In this document: piece after piece, positions 1 through 8,917 of the stretch
Position numbering within the stretch: the first letter of the stretch is position 1
Layout: each line of letters starts with the position of its first letter
From: Asparagopsis taxiformis
Taxonomy: Eukaryota > Rhodophyta > Florideophyceae > Bonnemaisoniales > Bonnemaisoniaceae
Reading direction: 5' to 3'
Length of the DNA: 64,000 nt
NCBI GenBank assembly: GCA_030407315.1
Contig: JALQPE010002989.1
Coordinates: 62,001-126,000, forward strand
The notes under the pieces: generated by a model
Seen by the model: the letters and a program-made list of their open reading frames with translations, nothing else
Told to the model about the DNA's origin: nothing
The model's database searches: none
Made by a program: the position numbers and the translations under genes

Positions 1-2
1 GT

Positions 3-581
3 AAAGGATTTGCTCGAGAGCTTGCCCGAATTGGCGTTCACAGACATCTACGAGGCTTTGCGATCAATGTGTCCAACTATCAGGAAATGGGACCGGTGTG
101 TCCTCGAATCGGATTTTGCAACGGGGGCGCCAATGCCGGACATCCATGCTGCCGAGAGACGTGCGGTCTCGCCAGAGCATACAACCCGGGGCATACAGTT
201 TTGAACTATGCGGTTTCATTGCGCGCAGCGGTCGAGGAGGAGATTGCGGGCTTCAAGCCGCGAATGATTATTGACACGTCGCGGAACGGAGCAATAGGGG
301 CGAGGAGGAGTTGCAATAACTGGTGCAATGCACGGAACGCTCAGAACGGACCCAACCCGTCTACGAGGACTGCAATTCCCGGGGTGGTGGATGCGTACAT
401 GTGGATCAAGCCTCCGGGAGAGAGCGATGGGTGCACGGAGATATTGCCGAGTGGCGGGAGATGCGGGCGATTTGACCGTGTGTGCGCGTCGGAGGATAGT
501 ATTGGGAGTCGTGCGGGAGAGCCGCGTGCACCTGAGGCAGGTTCATTTTTCGCGTACCAGGCGTTCAAGCTTGCGTCGTAA
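3..581 (+). CDS. GH6 family glycoside hydrolase (cellobiohydrolase/endoglucanase type), 3' part
   Basis: The frame is open from the window edge to a TAA at 579-581, so about 192 C-terminal residues are present and the start lies upstream. Signatures of glycoside hydrolase family 6 appear in order: LRGFAINVSNYQ near residue 21, the IIDTSRNG segment, a WCN segment, VDAYMWIKPPGESDG containing the late conserved Asp of GH6, and PEAGSFFAYQAFKLAS at the end, matching the usual PEAG-W-F-x-xF-x-L finish. GH6 enzymes invert beta-1,4-glucosidic bonds of cellulose and are usually secreted; the signal peptide would be outside the window. The last 90 bases or so are duplicated at 43371-43460. The family call is firm; substrate and activity are inference, because the earlier catalytic Asp region is not visible. 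Confidence 0.85.
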   Translation, partial: KGFARELARIGVHRHLRGFAINVSNYQEMGPVCPRIGFCNGGANAGHPCCRETCGLARAYNPGHTVLNYAVSLRAAVEEEIAGFKPRMIIDTSRNGAIGARRSCNNWCNARNAQNGPNPSTRTAIPGVVDAYMWIKPPGESDGCTEILPSGGRCGRFDRVCASEDSIGSRAGEPRAPEAGSFFAYQAFKLAS

Positions 582-722
582 GTTTTGGTCGACGATTTGA
601 GTGTGTGAGGAGGAGGGCAGATTGTTTTGATTAATGTTTGTTTGTTTGTTTAGTGTGAGTGATAGAGTGTTTGGTAAAAAGGAGTAGGTGGCCGGTTAGC
701 TACTGGTGCAGAACTAATGGAG

Positions 723-799
723 TGTTGGGATATCCGTATAACCAGGTGAGATGCCAGCGGTAGTGTCTGCGCAGGCACAACATTCTTTATAGTCTAACA
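723..799 (+). mobile_element. 77-bp solo LTR (TGTTGGGATAT...CTAACA)
   Basis: The sequence starts with TGTTGGGATATCC and ends with TCTAACA, the TG...CA form of an LTR. The homologous duplicated segment near 43.59 kb has no such insert and reads straight across, giving an empty-site control. Flanks TGGAG and GGGAG look like a slightly diverged 5-bp target duplication. A second copy on the other strand is at 5653-5729. No internal region is attached, so it is a solo LTR or a very short non-autonomous element. Confidence 0.7.
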
Positions 800-900
800 G
801 GGAGCGAAGTGAGAGGGAGTGGTGGGAGAAGGAAGTGATCGTAGAGGGGGAAGAGGGTCGGATAAGAGGGAAACGACGAGAACAGTGCAAAAAGACAGCT

Positions 901-985
901 AGCTCGTGCCGGGAATTGAACCCGGATCTCTTCGGTGACAGCGAAATATACAGTGGTAGAGGAGTAACCATTATACGACACGAAC
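901..985 (-). tRNA. tRNA-Asp (GTC) with 13-nt D-loop insertion
   Basis: On the minus strand the gene folds as follows: acceptor GTTCGTG/CACGAGC, D stem GTAT/GTAT, anticodon stem TTTCG/CGAAG around loop CTGTCAC (anticodon GTC), and T arm CCGGG-TTCAATT-CCCGG. Discriminator base is T. The D loop is 21 nt: normal AATGGTTA followed by 13 extra bases (plus-strand 952-964), placed before the second half of the D stem. A run of five T follows the gene (plus 889-893), a Pol III terminator. The same insertion, with three base differences, is in the copy at 43683. It is probably a D-loop intron, since removing 13 nt gives a standard 72-nt tRNA. Confidence 0.88.
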
Positions 986-1144
986 GTTGGTGCTGTTGGA
1001 GGGGGGGCGGGATACGCAGTATGTGAACCTTCCGCTTCCAATTGGTAGATTTTTAACGTAATTTTTGGGCTCAGCAGGGTCTTGCTAATTTTTATATTTC
1101 TTAGTCGGGCCAACAACACATCGAAATGCTGGAACACCTGTTGT

Positions 1145-1480
1145 CGGATGACCATACGTAGTTAAGCACTTCCACCTGTCACCATTATAACATCCGTGTT
1201 GCTAATATTGGGTCAAAACTGAAATTTGAAGAAAAAACAAAGATTGAAGCCTCGCTCGACCTCGTGCTTCCAGGATGCAGTTCACCATACGATCGCCCGT
1301 CGTTTGCAACCCTTTTCTCTGAAAGAGAAGCTTGGGAACTGGCTCAGTTCCACCAAATAAGTTGGCATCCAGTATCCCCTCAGTAATCATCAGTGGAGCA
1401 AATACTGGTTCATAGTTGATGCGTGCAATTCAAGAAATCTTTATTTTCTACTAATTCTGAAGAGAGCTCATTACTAGCCG
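1145..1480. other. Non-coding; short dispersed repeat at its start
   Basis: No convincing gene is seen. Bases 1141-1190 resemble 14607-14652 (both contain a CCATACGTAGT core followed by CTGTCACCA), a small dispersed repeat fragment. The remainder shows no recognisable structure. Confidence 0.4.
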
Positions 1481-1481
1481 T

Positions 1482-2595
1482 TCAATGTACGTTGGATTTT
1501 AGCCGTGCCCGCATCCGACGCAATACCCTCGTCTCGTTCAGTAACCGGAGACGTGAATGCCTTAGAGCTAGCCACTTCGCATGTCTCTCTTTATCCTCTT
1601 CCTCCATTTCCCTGCACATCCTACGGTATTTGGCTTGTTCTGATCTCTTCTCACGACGCAACACGACCTCCTTCGCCTGCGCCACTCGTGCTTCAAATGT
1701 TATCGCCCTCTGCCATTCACGATCTCGAAGTGAATTCATCACATCAATGCCAGTAAGCAAGACACCGCTTGCACTGCTTATTGTGCCGTTATGAAGTACC
1801 TCTCCATCCGATCGGAGTAAATTGAGACTGCTTTTCATCTTCTCAACCAAAGATTTGAATGAAATAAACGCATCTTGTTGATCACTGTATCCGTCATAGT
1901 TAGATATGTCTGAACAGGAAATTACATCATGAATAATATCCTCCCTTTGCTGACAACACAAACCGACACCACGAAAACCGTTCAATCTGTTATTTTACGT
2001 GACAGACTTCTTGTAAGCCTCATGAACAATCTCACAGAGCGTTTAAACGTCGTTTCTCTGCTCTTCAGAGGTAGATAGTGACCTTTTGTTTAACTCATTC
2101 CGGACAAAAGTTTTGAATGGCGAACAGACGGCATAATCGAGTATTTGCGTACGATGACTTGTGTGGGATGGCAGTCAAACTACCACAATTCTATTCTGAT
2201 GCAATATTTGTAGCGCTTTGTAGCATACGTGAGCCCTATAACCGTCCAGTGTCAGCAAAATATTGCGGTACCGGCGTCGTAGTGCTTTTTTCGTCAACAA
2301 AGTCCATTGCCCATTGTAAAAATATGTTGGAATTCATTCCAGCAGGATCGCGGTAGCACACCATAGCATTGAATGGAAGGAAGTCTGCTGGTGTTATTTG
2401 TACCGTCTGGCAGGACTCGAAACTTTGCCCTATTTTTTGCAGAATGACTGCTGGGCTCCTTGACTTTCCATCTGCAGAAACAACCGGCATGATAGTGACA
2501 TGCCAGGTGATATATACACACGGGCGCCGATTATCGCGCCACAATAAACCAGCTAAGGCGTTACGATCTTCATCAGGGTATGGGCTTAGACGCAC
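1482..2595 (-). pseudogene. Decayed pogo/Tigger-like DDE_1 transposase
   Basis: Reading the minus strand from 2595, one frame gives VTIMPVVSADGKSRSPAVIL and then GMNSNIFLQWAMDFVDE. Another gives LDGYRAH...NRIVVV, a stop, LPSHTSHRTQILD...FKTFVRNEL, and a third stretch begins NGFRGVGLCC and ends in a charged helical tail. These are the ordered landmarks of the DDE_1 superfamily (pogo/Tigger/jerky): SADG, the W-hydrophobic-F block, LDG-x-x-x-H, and LP-x-HTSH-x-x-Q-x-LD. The landmarks lie in more than one frame with in-frame stops, so the gene is dead. The N-terminal DNA-binding HTH domain is not visible beyond 2595. Confidence 0.72.
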
Positions 2596-2643
2596 TCGCG
2601 ATCGTTACGTTCTCCCGCTCCCAACCCTCCCACTGACCCAGCA

Positions 2644-2897
2644 TTGCCACGACGCAATAACAAAAATATCCCCAGCGCCATTCAGCCCCCATCGACGCCT
2701 CGCGCAGGGCAACTACTGAACTACCGCCGATCAATACAGCGACATCTCACAGTTCAACAATACCCCGAACTCTTCTACCACCAAACCCTCCTCGAACAGC
2801 TCCTATCTCCTCCCATCGCAACTATTACCATGCCTTCCCCGACACCAGTACATACCGAAACTACTCTCCCCAATTCCACCGCCGACCTCAATCCCTC
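2644..2897 (+). other. Proline-rich open stretch upstream of an LTR
   Basis: An AC-rich plus-strand open frame of 89 codons (PSAIQPPSTPRAG...) runs up to and across the start of the LTR at 2898. Base composition resembles the gag leader regions of the Copia elements here. No domain is recognisable; it may be a fragment of another retroelement. Confidence 0.3.
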
Positions 2898-3135
2898 TGT
2901 TGGACATATTTAATAGTTCAAGCTACATTTCAAGCTATAGGTGCTTGCAGCGCATTTGCGGAATGGGCTTACAAAACCTAGAACATGCGGTCCGCTGCAG
3001 ATTGAAACAGACAAGATTAATTTGTGGTCTGCATTTGAGTAACAGATGCAGATACGAGTATGTCTAGAGAATATATATAGAAAAGTAGAAAGAACGTAGG
3101 AAAGTGAGGATTTATCGAAAAACATCACATCAACA
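2898..3135 (+). mobile_element. 5' LTR of a decayed Copia element (238 bp)
   Basis: The repeat starts TGTTGGACATA and ends ATCAACA, directly followed by a primer-binding site. A TATATATAG stretch near 3074 could be the promoter. No matching 3' LTR was found in the window, because the element is truncated and interrupted after 4087. The boundary call rests on the TG...CA ends and the adjacent primer-binding site. Confidence 0.6.
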
Positions 3136-3149
3136 GGTTATGGGCCCAG
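3136..3149 (+). other. Copia primer-binding site matching the iMet tRNA anticodon arm
   Basis: GGTTATGGGCCCAG abuts the LTR end. Its sister at 20246 reads GGTTATGAGCCCAG, which is exactly complementary to the anticodon arm of eukaryotic initiator tRNA-Met. Copia-type elements are known to prime from a half initiator tRNA cut in the anticodon loop, and this site fits that mechanism. Here one base differs from perfect complementarity. Confidence 0.7.
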
Positions 3150-3179
3150 TGGTGACGACCACTCCATTTAACTACCAGA

Positions 3180-4087
3180 GCTGAACCGAAACAAAGAAGG
3201 GTTTCAACTTCGATCATTTGGTGAGCGACGAAAGTACCTTGAAGCACACCTCTATTTCCTTATTGACGTCATGAAAAAAGAGGAAGAGGAAAGAATACAA
3301 CGGTTCTACGGGCGCAGTACAGAAGGCTACAATCTGTGGCGGCTAAGAGCCGAAATAGCGCTCAAAAGGAAAGGGTACTGAGGCAAGCTGAACAAAGAAG
3401 ACTGCCCAGAAGACACAAGGGACAAAGCCACCGCACTAATCAATGCCTCACTAGGCGATGCACCTTTCAGGGTGTGCAGTGCCAAACAAAATGATGCGAT
3501 GGCTATGTTTGGATTACTAGACAAAAGATACGCATATGAAAGAGCAACTACTCGAATATCAACATTGACAACTGTGCACTCTAAGCAATTCTCTCTTAAT
3601 GACAATATGGCGAAATAAATTGATGAATTTTAATCACTGTTCTCCCAATTGGTCAGGATGGGAGCAGATAGTTCCATTCCCGACACACACAATGGACCAC
3701 TCTTACTCGCAAGTAAGGTGTAGCAGTCTCCTCTCGAACCAACCGTGGCCGCATTGCGGCTAAAGGAAGTGGACGAATTGACATGGGATTCAGTGACAGC
3801 CGACCTCATTCAGGAATAGAAACGTATAAATGATGCTAGTTGTAACACTAAACCGGAAAACATGTTCAATACACTAGAATCGAACACAAGAAGTTCCGTT
3901 CATTGCGAGCAACACATTCAATGAAAGATGAGAGATGCTCGTTCTGCTCGAAAACGGGACACAATTCTGCCAGTTGCTTCTACAATCCTGATTCCACTAA
4001 CTGTCGAATATCTGCAGAAGCTTTAAAGAACATAAAAGGACTTACTGCATGTTATTCAGGAAAGACTGAAGAAAAGAAAAAAAAAGC
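3180..4087 (+). pseudogene. Decayed Copia gag with zinc knuckle
   Basis: Bases 3180-4087 read as a Copia Gag in pieces over several frames with stops, for example KEQLLEYQH and NKLMNF near 3540-3640. They end in an intact zinc knuckle CSFCSKTGHNSASC (C-x2-C-x4-H-x4-C) at about 3936-3980, in a frame open from 3903. The normal role of Gag is to form the virus-like particle and bind element RNA. The sequence stops at an A-rich junction near 4087, where an oppositely oriented Copia fragment begins. Protease, integrase and RT are absent. Confidence 0.65.
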
Positions 4088-4821
4088 AACGCTCGGCATT
4101 CGCAGTTCGAATTATGCGGCGAGCGGTGGAGGGTGCACCATTTTCTGGCGGTTGTCGGCTTTTGCCATTGGGAATGGTGGCGTATGTTGCGCGTGTGTAG
4201 GCGATACGTTGCAGGCCGAGGTTTAGGGGTTTTTTTGGTCTTGTTGATTCGGAGATTGGCGTTCGCGCGTCGTATTGCTGAGGTGAATTCTGCTATGGTT
4301 GATGGTGGGTTGTGGGTGAAAATCGCATATGTCATTTGGTATTCGGGGTGGTTGCGGATGCTTTGGAGCATGAATTTGAGAGATGTGGCTTCTTTCTCGA
4401 TGAGCGGGTATCCGGCACGACGCATTTTGGAACGGATGAGGTCGTGCTCTTTGATGTACGTTTCTAGGTTGTCGCCGATGTTGAATGTGATGGAGCGTGC
4501 GGTGTCTTCTAGGAGGGAGTGGTATAGGGTTGTTAGCTCGGTCACGATGTTTTGGACTTGCTGTAAAAGGAGGTGTGGATGGAGCTTAAGGGATGCGGAG
4601 TCGAGGCGTGAGATAACGTCCTTGGGTAGGCTGGCTAGGATGAGGAGGGAGAGACGATCTTGGCTGCGCTTGAAGGCTGTGAATTCTGTGGGATCGGTGG
4701 GGGCGGTGGTGGCAGGATTGAAGTGGATCTCGAGGTTGAGCTCCGAGGCAAGCACTTCCAGGGTGCGCTGCCAGTAATCGAAATGTTCGATGTCGAGGGG
4801 AGGGAGGAAAGTGCGATCCAT
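4042..4821 (-). pseudogene. Truncated Copia Gag (same family as the element at 8700-13421)
   Basis: The 259-codon minus-strand frame starts MDRTFLPPLDIEHFDYWQ and aligns along its length with the Gag domain of the full Copia element: TTAPTDP versus TTAPADP, LLEDTARSITFNIGDNLETYIKEHD versus a matching block, and the knuckle region KWCTLHRSPHNSNCEC versus KWCTYHRSHTHNTQEC. The knuckle has lost one residue of spacing. Homology ends at about 4088 at an A-rich junction; the last 15 codons are unrelated read-through. Its own 5' LTR is at 4879-5006. Protease, integrase and reverse transcriptase are missing. Confidence 0.82.
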
Positions 4822-4878
4822 TTGTGTTGAGGGGATTTGGGGCGATCGTGTGCAGTGGGCGTAAAAAGGCCGACAACC

Positions 4879-5006
4879 TGTTGGACAATGGTAGCTCCTC
4901 GCCTACATTCTCCTTTTGTCTTTACTTGGCAAAATATATCGATTCATTGAGCCTTGAGATCGCCGGCGGTGCGTATGACAGGCTGTCTTGTATTAGCATC
5001 CTGACA
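4879..5006 (-). mobile_element. 5' LTR of the truncated minus-strand Copia element (128 bp)
   Basis: On the minus strand it begins TGTCAGGATGCTAA, continues with CGCACCGCCGG and a TATATTTT box, and ends CCAACA, closely matching the 133-bp LTR at 8700-8832. It is followed by GGTTGTCGGCC, a decayed form of the GGTTATGGGC primer-binding site, and 57 bases later by the gag start at 4821. Confidence 0.78.
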
Positions 5007-5652
5007 AGAACGATAGCTGAGGCACGGCTCGATTTTCGCGCGTCAAAATTTCGACATCGCATACGCTTTCAGATACAGTGTGCAGCCTAGATTTTTAGAA
5101 CGAAACTAGCCAAGTCGGATGCAATCAAAACGGATCATGTGGCTGGGGCGACGGTGAGCGTATGTGGAAACGTGTGCGCCACCCCATGTTTCATTACCCG
5201 GCAGATCACTGGCACGCGTTGGTCTTGGCGAAGATACAAAGCCGAACCCACGAACGCAACTGTGTCCAAATCGCTCCCCAGGTATTGTTCTACGGCCCGG
5301 TTATTCATTTCAGTCCCACCCTCCCATACCCTTTCTATTTTGTTCTTCCTTTCCAGGCAAACCCAGGGGCCTCTCGCTGCACGCATTGGCAGGTTAATTT
5401 ACCTGAAGGACTACAGTACTTGTACCCCCCGGGTTGAGCCTGAAGATTTTCAGCCAGCCCTGCAGTAAAAACTGCGTTCTTCTCATCGTTGGCTCCTTAT
5501 GACCTTTGATATCAATACCAAGTTCTGGTCCCAAGGCAGTATTGTGTGAGATGTTAAGACACATTGATCCTCTTCCCATGGAATTCGCAAATCGTGCCTC
5601 TGCAAGTGAAGCGATTATCTCGTTTAGACGATGTAGTTTTGTGTTCTCGCCA
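5007..5652. other. No recognisable gene
   Basis: Several overlapping open frames occur here on both strands (5135-5580) but none shows a known motif, and they exclude one another. The sequence is probably old repeat debris between two LTR fragments. Confidence 0.4.
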
Positions 5653-5729
5653 TGTTAGTCTATGCAGAATGTTGTGCCTGCGCAGACACTAGATGTGGCA
5701 TGTAACCTGGTTCTATGAATATCCCAACA
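5653..5729 (-). mobile_element. 77-bp solo LTR, second copy
   Basis: Read on the minus strand it starts TGTTGGGATATTC, shares TAGTGTCTGCGCAGGCACAA with the copy at 723-799, and ends GTCTATGCAGA... to CTAACA at the same total length. It has no associated internal region. Confidence 0.65.
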
Positions 5730-6241
5730 CGCCAAGACAGACCCGCGCAGTTCATACAGCAACACTCATTTCAAGTGATCTACAGTCTATAGGAACGTAC
5801 AGTTTCCTCCACAATCCAGTTTTTGTCGCAGCGAGACAGCTGTGTACTTCGTCATGATTTCGCACGCCAACACGCGCTACAAACCACTGCTGCAGATATT
5901 AAATTTGAAGCTCTGCAGGTAGTGTGAGGTCGGAAGGTGTAAACAGCTCCAACAAGTAGTATTATGAGAATTTCGTCGTTTATGCACCATGCTCGCCCCC
6001 GGACAGCTACCTTTCTTTGCTTCCGTCCTGACACTCTTTAATAGCAAGCCAGCTAACAATCGTCTCAAACTCTTGCATAAATCAACAAACTATCGTACCC
6101 GCATCAGTTTCACTCCATTCTCCCAGTCCTACATCGATTTATCATTTTATCGCGAACTCCTTAAGCTTCAACATCATTCATGAACAAACTATCTTATCCA
6201 CCCAGCACATAACATTCCAGAAAGTTTACTATGCAAAATCC
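5730..6241. other. Downstream region of the Cys-rich gene; no gene seen
   Basis: No supported gene. This stretch lies 3' of the minus-strand gene ending at 6242 and may hold its 3' UTR. Confidence 0.4.
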
Positions 6242-7468
6242 TCAACTGCAAGACGTTCGGAAAATGCTACTGAGAGTCCCTGGTGGGCATGGGAGACAAG
6301 CTTCCACAGATCTCGCACCCACTGCAGTACTGAATGTTCCTGAAGGACAAAGTTTGCAGGAAGAAGAGCCCCTCTCATCTTGATATCGACCTGCCTGACA
6401 ACGAATGCAGGAAGTGCGAAAAGCGCCACCACTAGTTCCTTTCGGACACTTGACACATGTCGATATAGACTTAGCACCCACTGCAGTACTGAATGTTCCT
6501 AGCTGACAAAGTTTGCAGGAAGAAGACCCTCTCTCATCTTGATATCGACCTGCCTGACAACGGATGCAGGAAGTGCGAAAAGCGCCACCACTAGTTCCTT
6601 TCGGACACTTGACACATGTCGATATAGACTTCGCACCCACTGCAGTACTGAACGTTCCTAGCTGACAGAGCTTGCAGGAAGAAGACCCTCTCTCATCTTG
6701 ATATCGACCTGCCTGACAACGAATGCAGGAAGTGCGAAAAGCGCCACCACTAGTTCCTTTCGGACACTTGACACATGTCGATATAGACTTCGCACCCACT
6801 GCAGTACTGAATGTTCCTAGCTGACAAAGCTTGCAGGAAGAAGAGCCCCTCTCATCTTGATATCGACCTGCCTGACAACGAATGCAGGAAGTGCGAAAAG
6901 CGCCACCACTAGTTCCTTTCGGACACTTGACACATGTCGATATAGACTTCGCACCCACTGCAGTACTGAATGTTCCTAGCTGACAAAGCTTGCAGGAAGA
7001 AGAGCCCCTCTCATCTTGATATCGACCTGCCTGACAACGAATGCAGGAAGTGCGAAAAGCGCCACCACTAGTTCCTTTCGGACACTTGACACATGTCGAT
7101 ATAGACTTCGCACCCACTGCAGTACTGAACGTTCCTAGCTGACAGAGCTTGCAGGAAGAAGACCCTCTCTCATCTTGATATCGACCTGCCTGACAACGGG
7201 TGCAGGAAGTGCGAAAAACGCCATCACTAGTTCCTTTCGGACACTTGATACATGCAGAGCGAGAGAGTGCACCAGAAGTAGGGTTGTAAGTGCCAGAGGG
7301 ACATCGTTCACAACTTCCAGAAGACATGAATGTCCCAGCTCTGCATGAGGACATTCTAGACACAGATTTCAGTCTCTCATCTTGCAGTGTCTGCGAAGAT
7401 GCGCAATGAGAAAGTGTGATAAAGAACGCCACGAAGAAAGCAACATGAAAGAAAAAGTGGTTGCCCAT
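6242..7468 (-). CDS. Secreted Cys-rich repeat protein (TNFR/GCC2-GCC3-like)
   Basis: An intact 408-residue protein. Residues 1-25 (MGNHFFFHVAFFVAFFITLSHCAS) form a clear signal peptide. The rest is Cys-rich. After one diverged module (about 42-88), six tandem 53-residue units follow (about 89-406), each with the cores CIRCQAGRYQDERGSSSCKLC, GTFSTAVGAKSIS and CVKCPKGTSGGAFRTS. The C-x2-C-x-x-G-x-Y/F pattern is that of the ephrin-receptor-like/GCC2-GCC3 and TNFR families, disulphide-rich extracellular ligand-binding modules. The middle units are almost identical in DNA as well as protein, suggesting recent unit duplication or gene conversion. No membrane anchor is seen, so secretion is likely. 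A TATAAC element lies about 110 bp upstream. The ligand is unknown. Confidence 0.82.
   Translation of the reverse strand: MGNHFFFHVAFFVAFFITLSHCASSQTLQDERLKSVSRMSSCRAGTFMSSGSCERCPSGTYNPTSGALSRSACIKCPKGTSDGVFRTSCTRCQAGRYQDERGSSSCKLCQLGTFSTAVGAKSISTCVKCPKGTSGGAFRTSCIRCQAGRYQDERGSSSCKLCQLGTFSTAVGAKSISTCVKCPKGTSGGAFRTSCIRCQAGRYQDERGSSSCKLCQLGTFSTAVGAKSISTCVKCPKGTSGGAFRTSCIRCQAGRYQDERGSSSCKLCQLGTFSTAVGAKSISTCVKCPKGTSGGAFRTSCIRCQAGRYQDERGSSSCKLCQLGTFSTAVGAKSISTCVKCPKGTSGGAFRTSCIRCQAGRYQDERGSSSCKLCPSGTFSTAVGARSVEACLPCPPGTLSSIFRTSCS
6251..7204 (-). repeat. Six 159-bp in-frame tandem repeats
   Basis: The GATATCGACCTGCC landmark recurs about every 159 bp (near 6381, 6540, 6699, 6858, 7017 and 7176). 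Units differ at only a few positions, and the period is a multiple of three, which keeps the frame. Confidence 0.9.
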
Positions 7469-8694
7469 GGTGAAGATCTAACGAAGAATCGATGAATGGT
7501 TGATGAGATGAGCCGAAAATGGATATTCAATGAGTTTTCCAAGGTATCCCTCCGAGCTATCTGCAGTGCAATTCACCGTTATAAAGTTTTTAGTACTGGA
7601 ATTCCAACACATTGAACACGCATGCAACAATAATATAACAAGCAGCTGGGACAAATATTGCGATGGTAACCCACGACGGAACAACTGAGTCAAAATACAA
7701 CAGTCGGTAGTCGGGGCAGTGAACATATCCGTTGACAGGTAGAATTGTCCATTGGGATGTTCTTCTTATGATTGTAATGGAATGCCCGTGCATCGTTTCG
7801 AAAACCCTACAGTTCTGTGCAAAAATATTGTGCAGAGAATTACCCTTTGAGACGTATGAGATGCCACGAATGCCATTTGCGAACTACAGTACCAAGTGGC
7901 GGACGTTGAGATATGCATTGCTGCTTTGCTCCCGTAGCTGGGCACAGATGAGTTGGTGCAACTGACCATGCCCGGTCGAGAACAGACACCATCACGATTG
8001 GATGCCTATCTGTAAGCACAGCAATTCAACCAAGTTGAAAGCTACACACTAGGCTGAAAACTCGATTGAACTGAGGGGTATAGCACGAAAATTCGGATAA
8101 GCGTGCGCCAGCCGAATGTAGGGATTGGTTGAGACGCGAAAGGAAGGTATGGACAAAAGTGGGAATCTGGAAACGGTCATAAAATGTGCGATCTTGCGAC
8201 ACTTGTCGTATAAGCAGCCGAACTTGTCCATGGGAGACAATTGTAAAGTAGCCTCACAGATACCCTAGCGACCGCTACAGATCTACAAGTATGTCCTACC
8301 GGTTCGATACCAGATCAATACATATCAGTACTCTGCTGTATCTCCGTTTGGTTTCCGGCTACCAATCGGCGTTCAGTGATACGACAAGTGGCTAACACTT
8401 ACGCTGACGTATGCTCACGTGTAGTAAACGACTCCTTGTGTGAAATGAATATGTTGATGATCTGGATCTCTCACTTGATTGTCCCCCATGTCGTCGACCC
8501 CGGCGACGGGGAGATTGTTTAAACAGGATAACATACTGTAAATACTGTAAGGTAGCCGTTGTTGGTCACTTTGAAACGGGATTCCACAAATTGGAAATCC
8601 CGGAAAAGCACTCTGATCTCTCCTGATAAAACGCGGGCAGCTGTCATCAAGCCTCATACGTGTACACGTATATATTTATATCTGACACGCGTCA
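7469..8694. other. Intergenic; possible remnant of a membrane protein
   Basis: No confident gene. On the minus strand near 7590-7970 two frames contain protein-like pieces, one with a hydrophobic stretch SWVTIAIFVPAACYIIVACV close to a stop at 7590. I could not join them with credible splice sites. The rest up to the Copia insertion at 8695 shows nothing recognisable. Confidence 0.3.
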
Positions 8695-8699
8695 AGATC

Positions 8700-8832
8700 T
8701 GTCAGGATGCTAACAAAAGACAGCTGTCCGACGCACCGCCGGGACGCCGGCGAGAGTGAAACAAACAAAACCTATAAAAGCAGATCACAGACTTACGCAA
8801 TAAAGAGGTAAGGATTCATTCTCCTTCTAACA
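8700..8832 (+). repeat. 5' LTR, 133 bp
   Basis: It runs from TGTCAGGATGC to TTCTAACA. It lacks a 49-bp segment that the 3' LTR carries between two copies of the 17-bp repeat GTCAGGATGCTAACAAA; deletion between those direct repeats gives exactly this form. Confidence 0.92.
8773..8779 (+). promoter_or_regulatory. TATA box of the LTR promoter
   Basis: TATAAAA inside the LTR. An AATAAA polyadenylation-type signal lies 20 bp downstream at 8799-8804, so transcription start and 3' end formation would both fall in the last 30 bp or so of the LTR. Confidence 0.7.
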
Positions 8833-8842
8833 GGTTATGGGC
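8833..8842 (+). other. Primer-binding site
   Basis: GGTTATGGGC abuts the 5' LTR with no spacer. It is complementary to the anticodon-arm part of initiator tRNA-Met with one difference, consistent with half-tRNA priming. Confidence 0.65.
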
Positions 8843-8917
8843 TAATTCCCGCCCACTGCGACTCACGATCACCCTACACACCCTTTCTCATCTCGCGACG
8901 ACCCACCCGCGACAACA

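Larger units (their letters stand above)
491..1144. repeat. Duplicated segment, copy A (GH6 tail plus tRNA-Asp)
   Basis: This segment matches 43371-43928 in the same orientation, from the last codons of the GH6 gene through a TGTTTGTTTGTTTAG stretch, the tRNA-Asp gene and about 150 bp beyond. The copies differ by many substitutions and small indels, so the duplication is not recent. Copy A additionally carries a 77-bp solo LTR at 723-799 that copy B lacks. Boundaries were judged by eye. Confidence 0.8.
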
